A stretch of DNA of 13,968 nucleotides from an uncultured Megasphaera sp. (GTDB lineage Bacteria > Bacillota > Negativicutes > Veillonellales > Megasphaeraceae), in assembly GCF_958350005.1 (NCBI RefSeq), contig NZ_CATWFF010000037.1, positions 1 to 13,968 on the forward strand, written 5' to 3'. Within the stretch, counting starts at the first letter, position 1; every line of letters starts with the position of its first letter. A program made the position numbers and the translations under genes. Below, one piece after another: positions 13,937 to 13,968 of this stretch. Under the pieces are notes generated by a model. The model was not told where the DNA came from, made no database searches, and worked only from the letters and a program-made list of their open reading frames with translations.

Positions 13937-13968
13937 CATGTGTTTACTTATATTTTTGTATATTACGC

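Noticed and set aside
1..13968. CRISPR arrays, insertion sequences, tRNA or rRNA genes, prophage or defence genes
   Set aside because: None seen: no regular spaced repeats, no transposase motifs, no cloverleaf or rRNA-like stretch. Gene composition looks uniform along the window.

Overview
The window carries eleven protein-coding genes, all apparently intact, plus one unusually elaborate RNA leader. An S-box (SAM-I) riboswitch with intrinsic terminators, strong Shine-Dalgarno (SD) sites, a lipoprotein-type sulfate-binding protein and a two-subunit APS reductase in place of CysH point to an anaerobic member of the Bacillota. Moderate G+C would fit the Negativicutes (Megasphaera or Veillonella relatives), but that is inference; no rRNA or marker gene is present.

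Layout. (1) 4-2341, plus strand: citrate synthase and NAD-type isocitrate dehydrogenase, one base apart, form the oxidative branch from oxaloacetate to 2-oxoglutarate. No aconitase is in the window. A strong hairpin at 2350-2407 closes this operon and can also stop transcription from the opposite side. (2) 2443-10895, minus strand: an eight-gene sulfate uptake and activation operon, transcribed in the order sbp-cysT-cysW-cysA-aprA-aprB-cysD-cysN. Sulfate is imported by the ABC transporter, activated to APS by CysDN, and reduced to sulfite by an AprAB-type reductase. No CysC, CysH, sulfite reductase, Qmo or Dsr gene is seen, so the role is most likely assimilatory. (3) 10896-11547: divergent control region. 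On the minus strand it holds a sigma-70 promoter, a ten-codon candidate leader peptide with tandem Cys codons, a SAM-I aptamer, and two terminators in series whose arms are linked by a chain of mutually exclusive pairings. On the plus strand it holds the gpsA promoter. (4) 11548-12507, plus: a glycerol-3-phosphate dehydrogenase homologue. (5) 12527-13750, minus: a MalY/PatB-family PLP enzyme (probable C-S lyase), convergent with gpsA, with its own promoter. A terminator for a gene beyond the right edge lies at 13883-13936.

How it fits together: the sulfate operon supplies reduced sulfur for Cys and Met, the PatB-like enzyme probably works at the cystathionine/homocysteine step, and SAM, the end product of Met synthesis, feeds back on the operon through the riboswitch. 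The most unusual element is the leader. Its pairings can be drawn as two complete, mutually exclusive folds: aptamer P1 + terminator 1 + middle hairpin + terminator 2 (OFF), or three antiterminator helices in a relay (ON).
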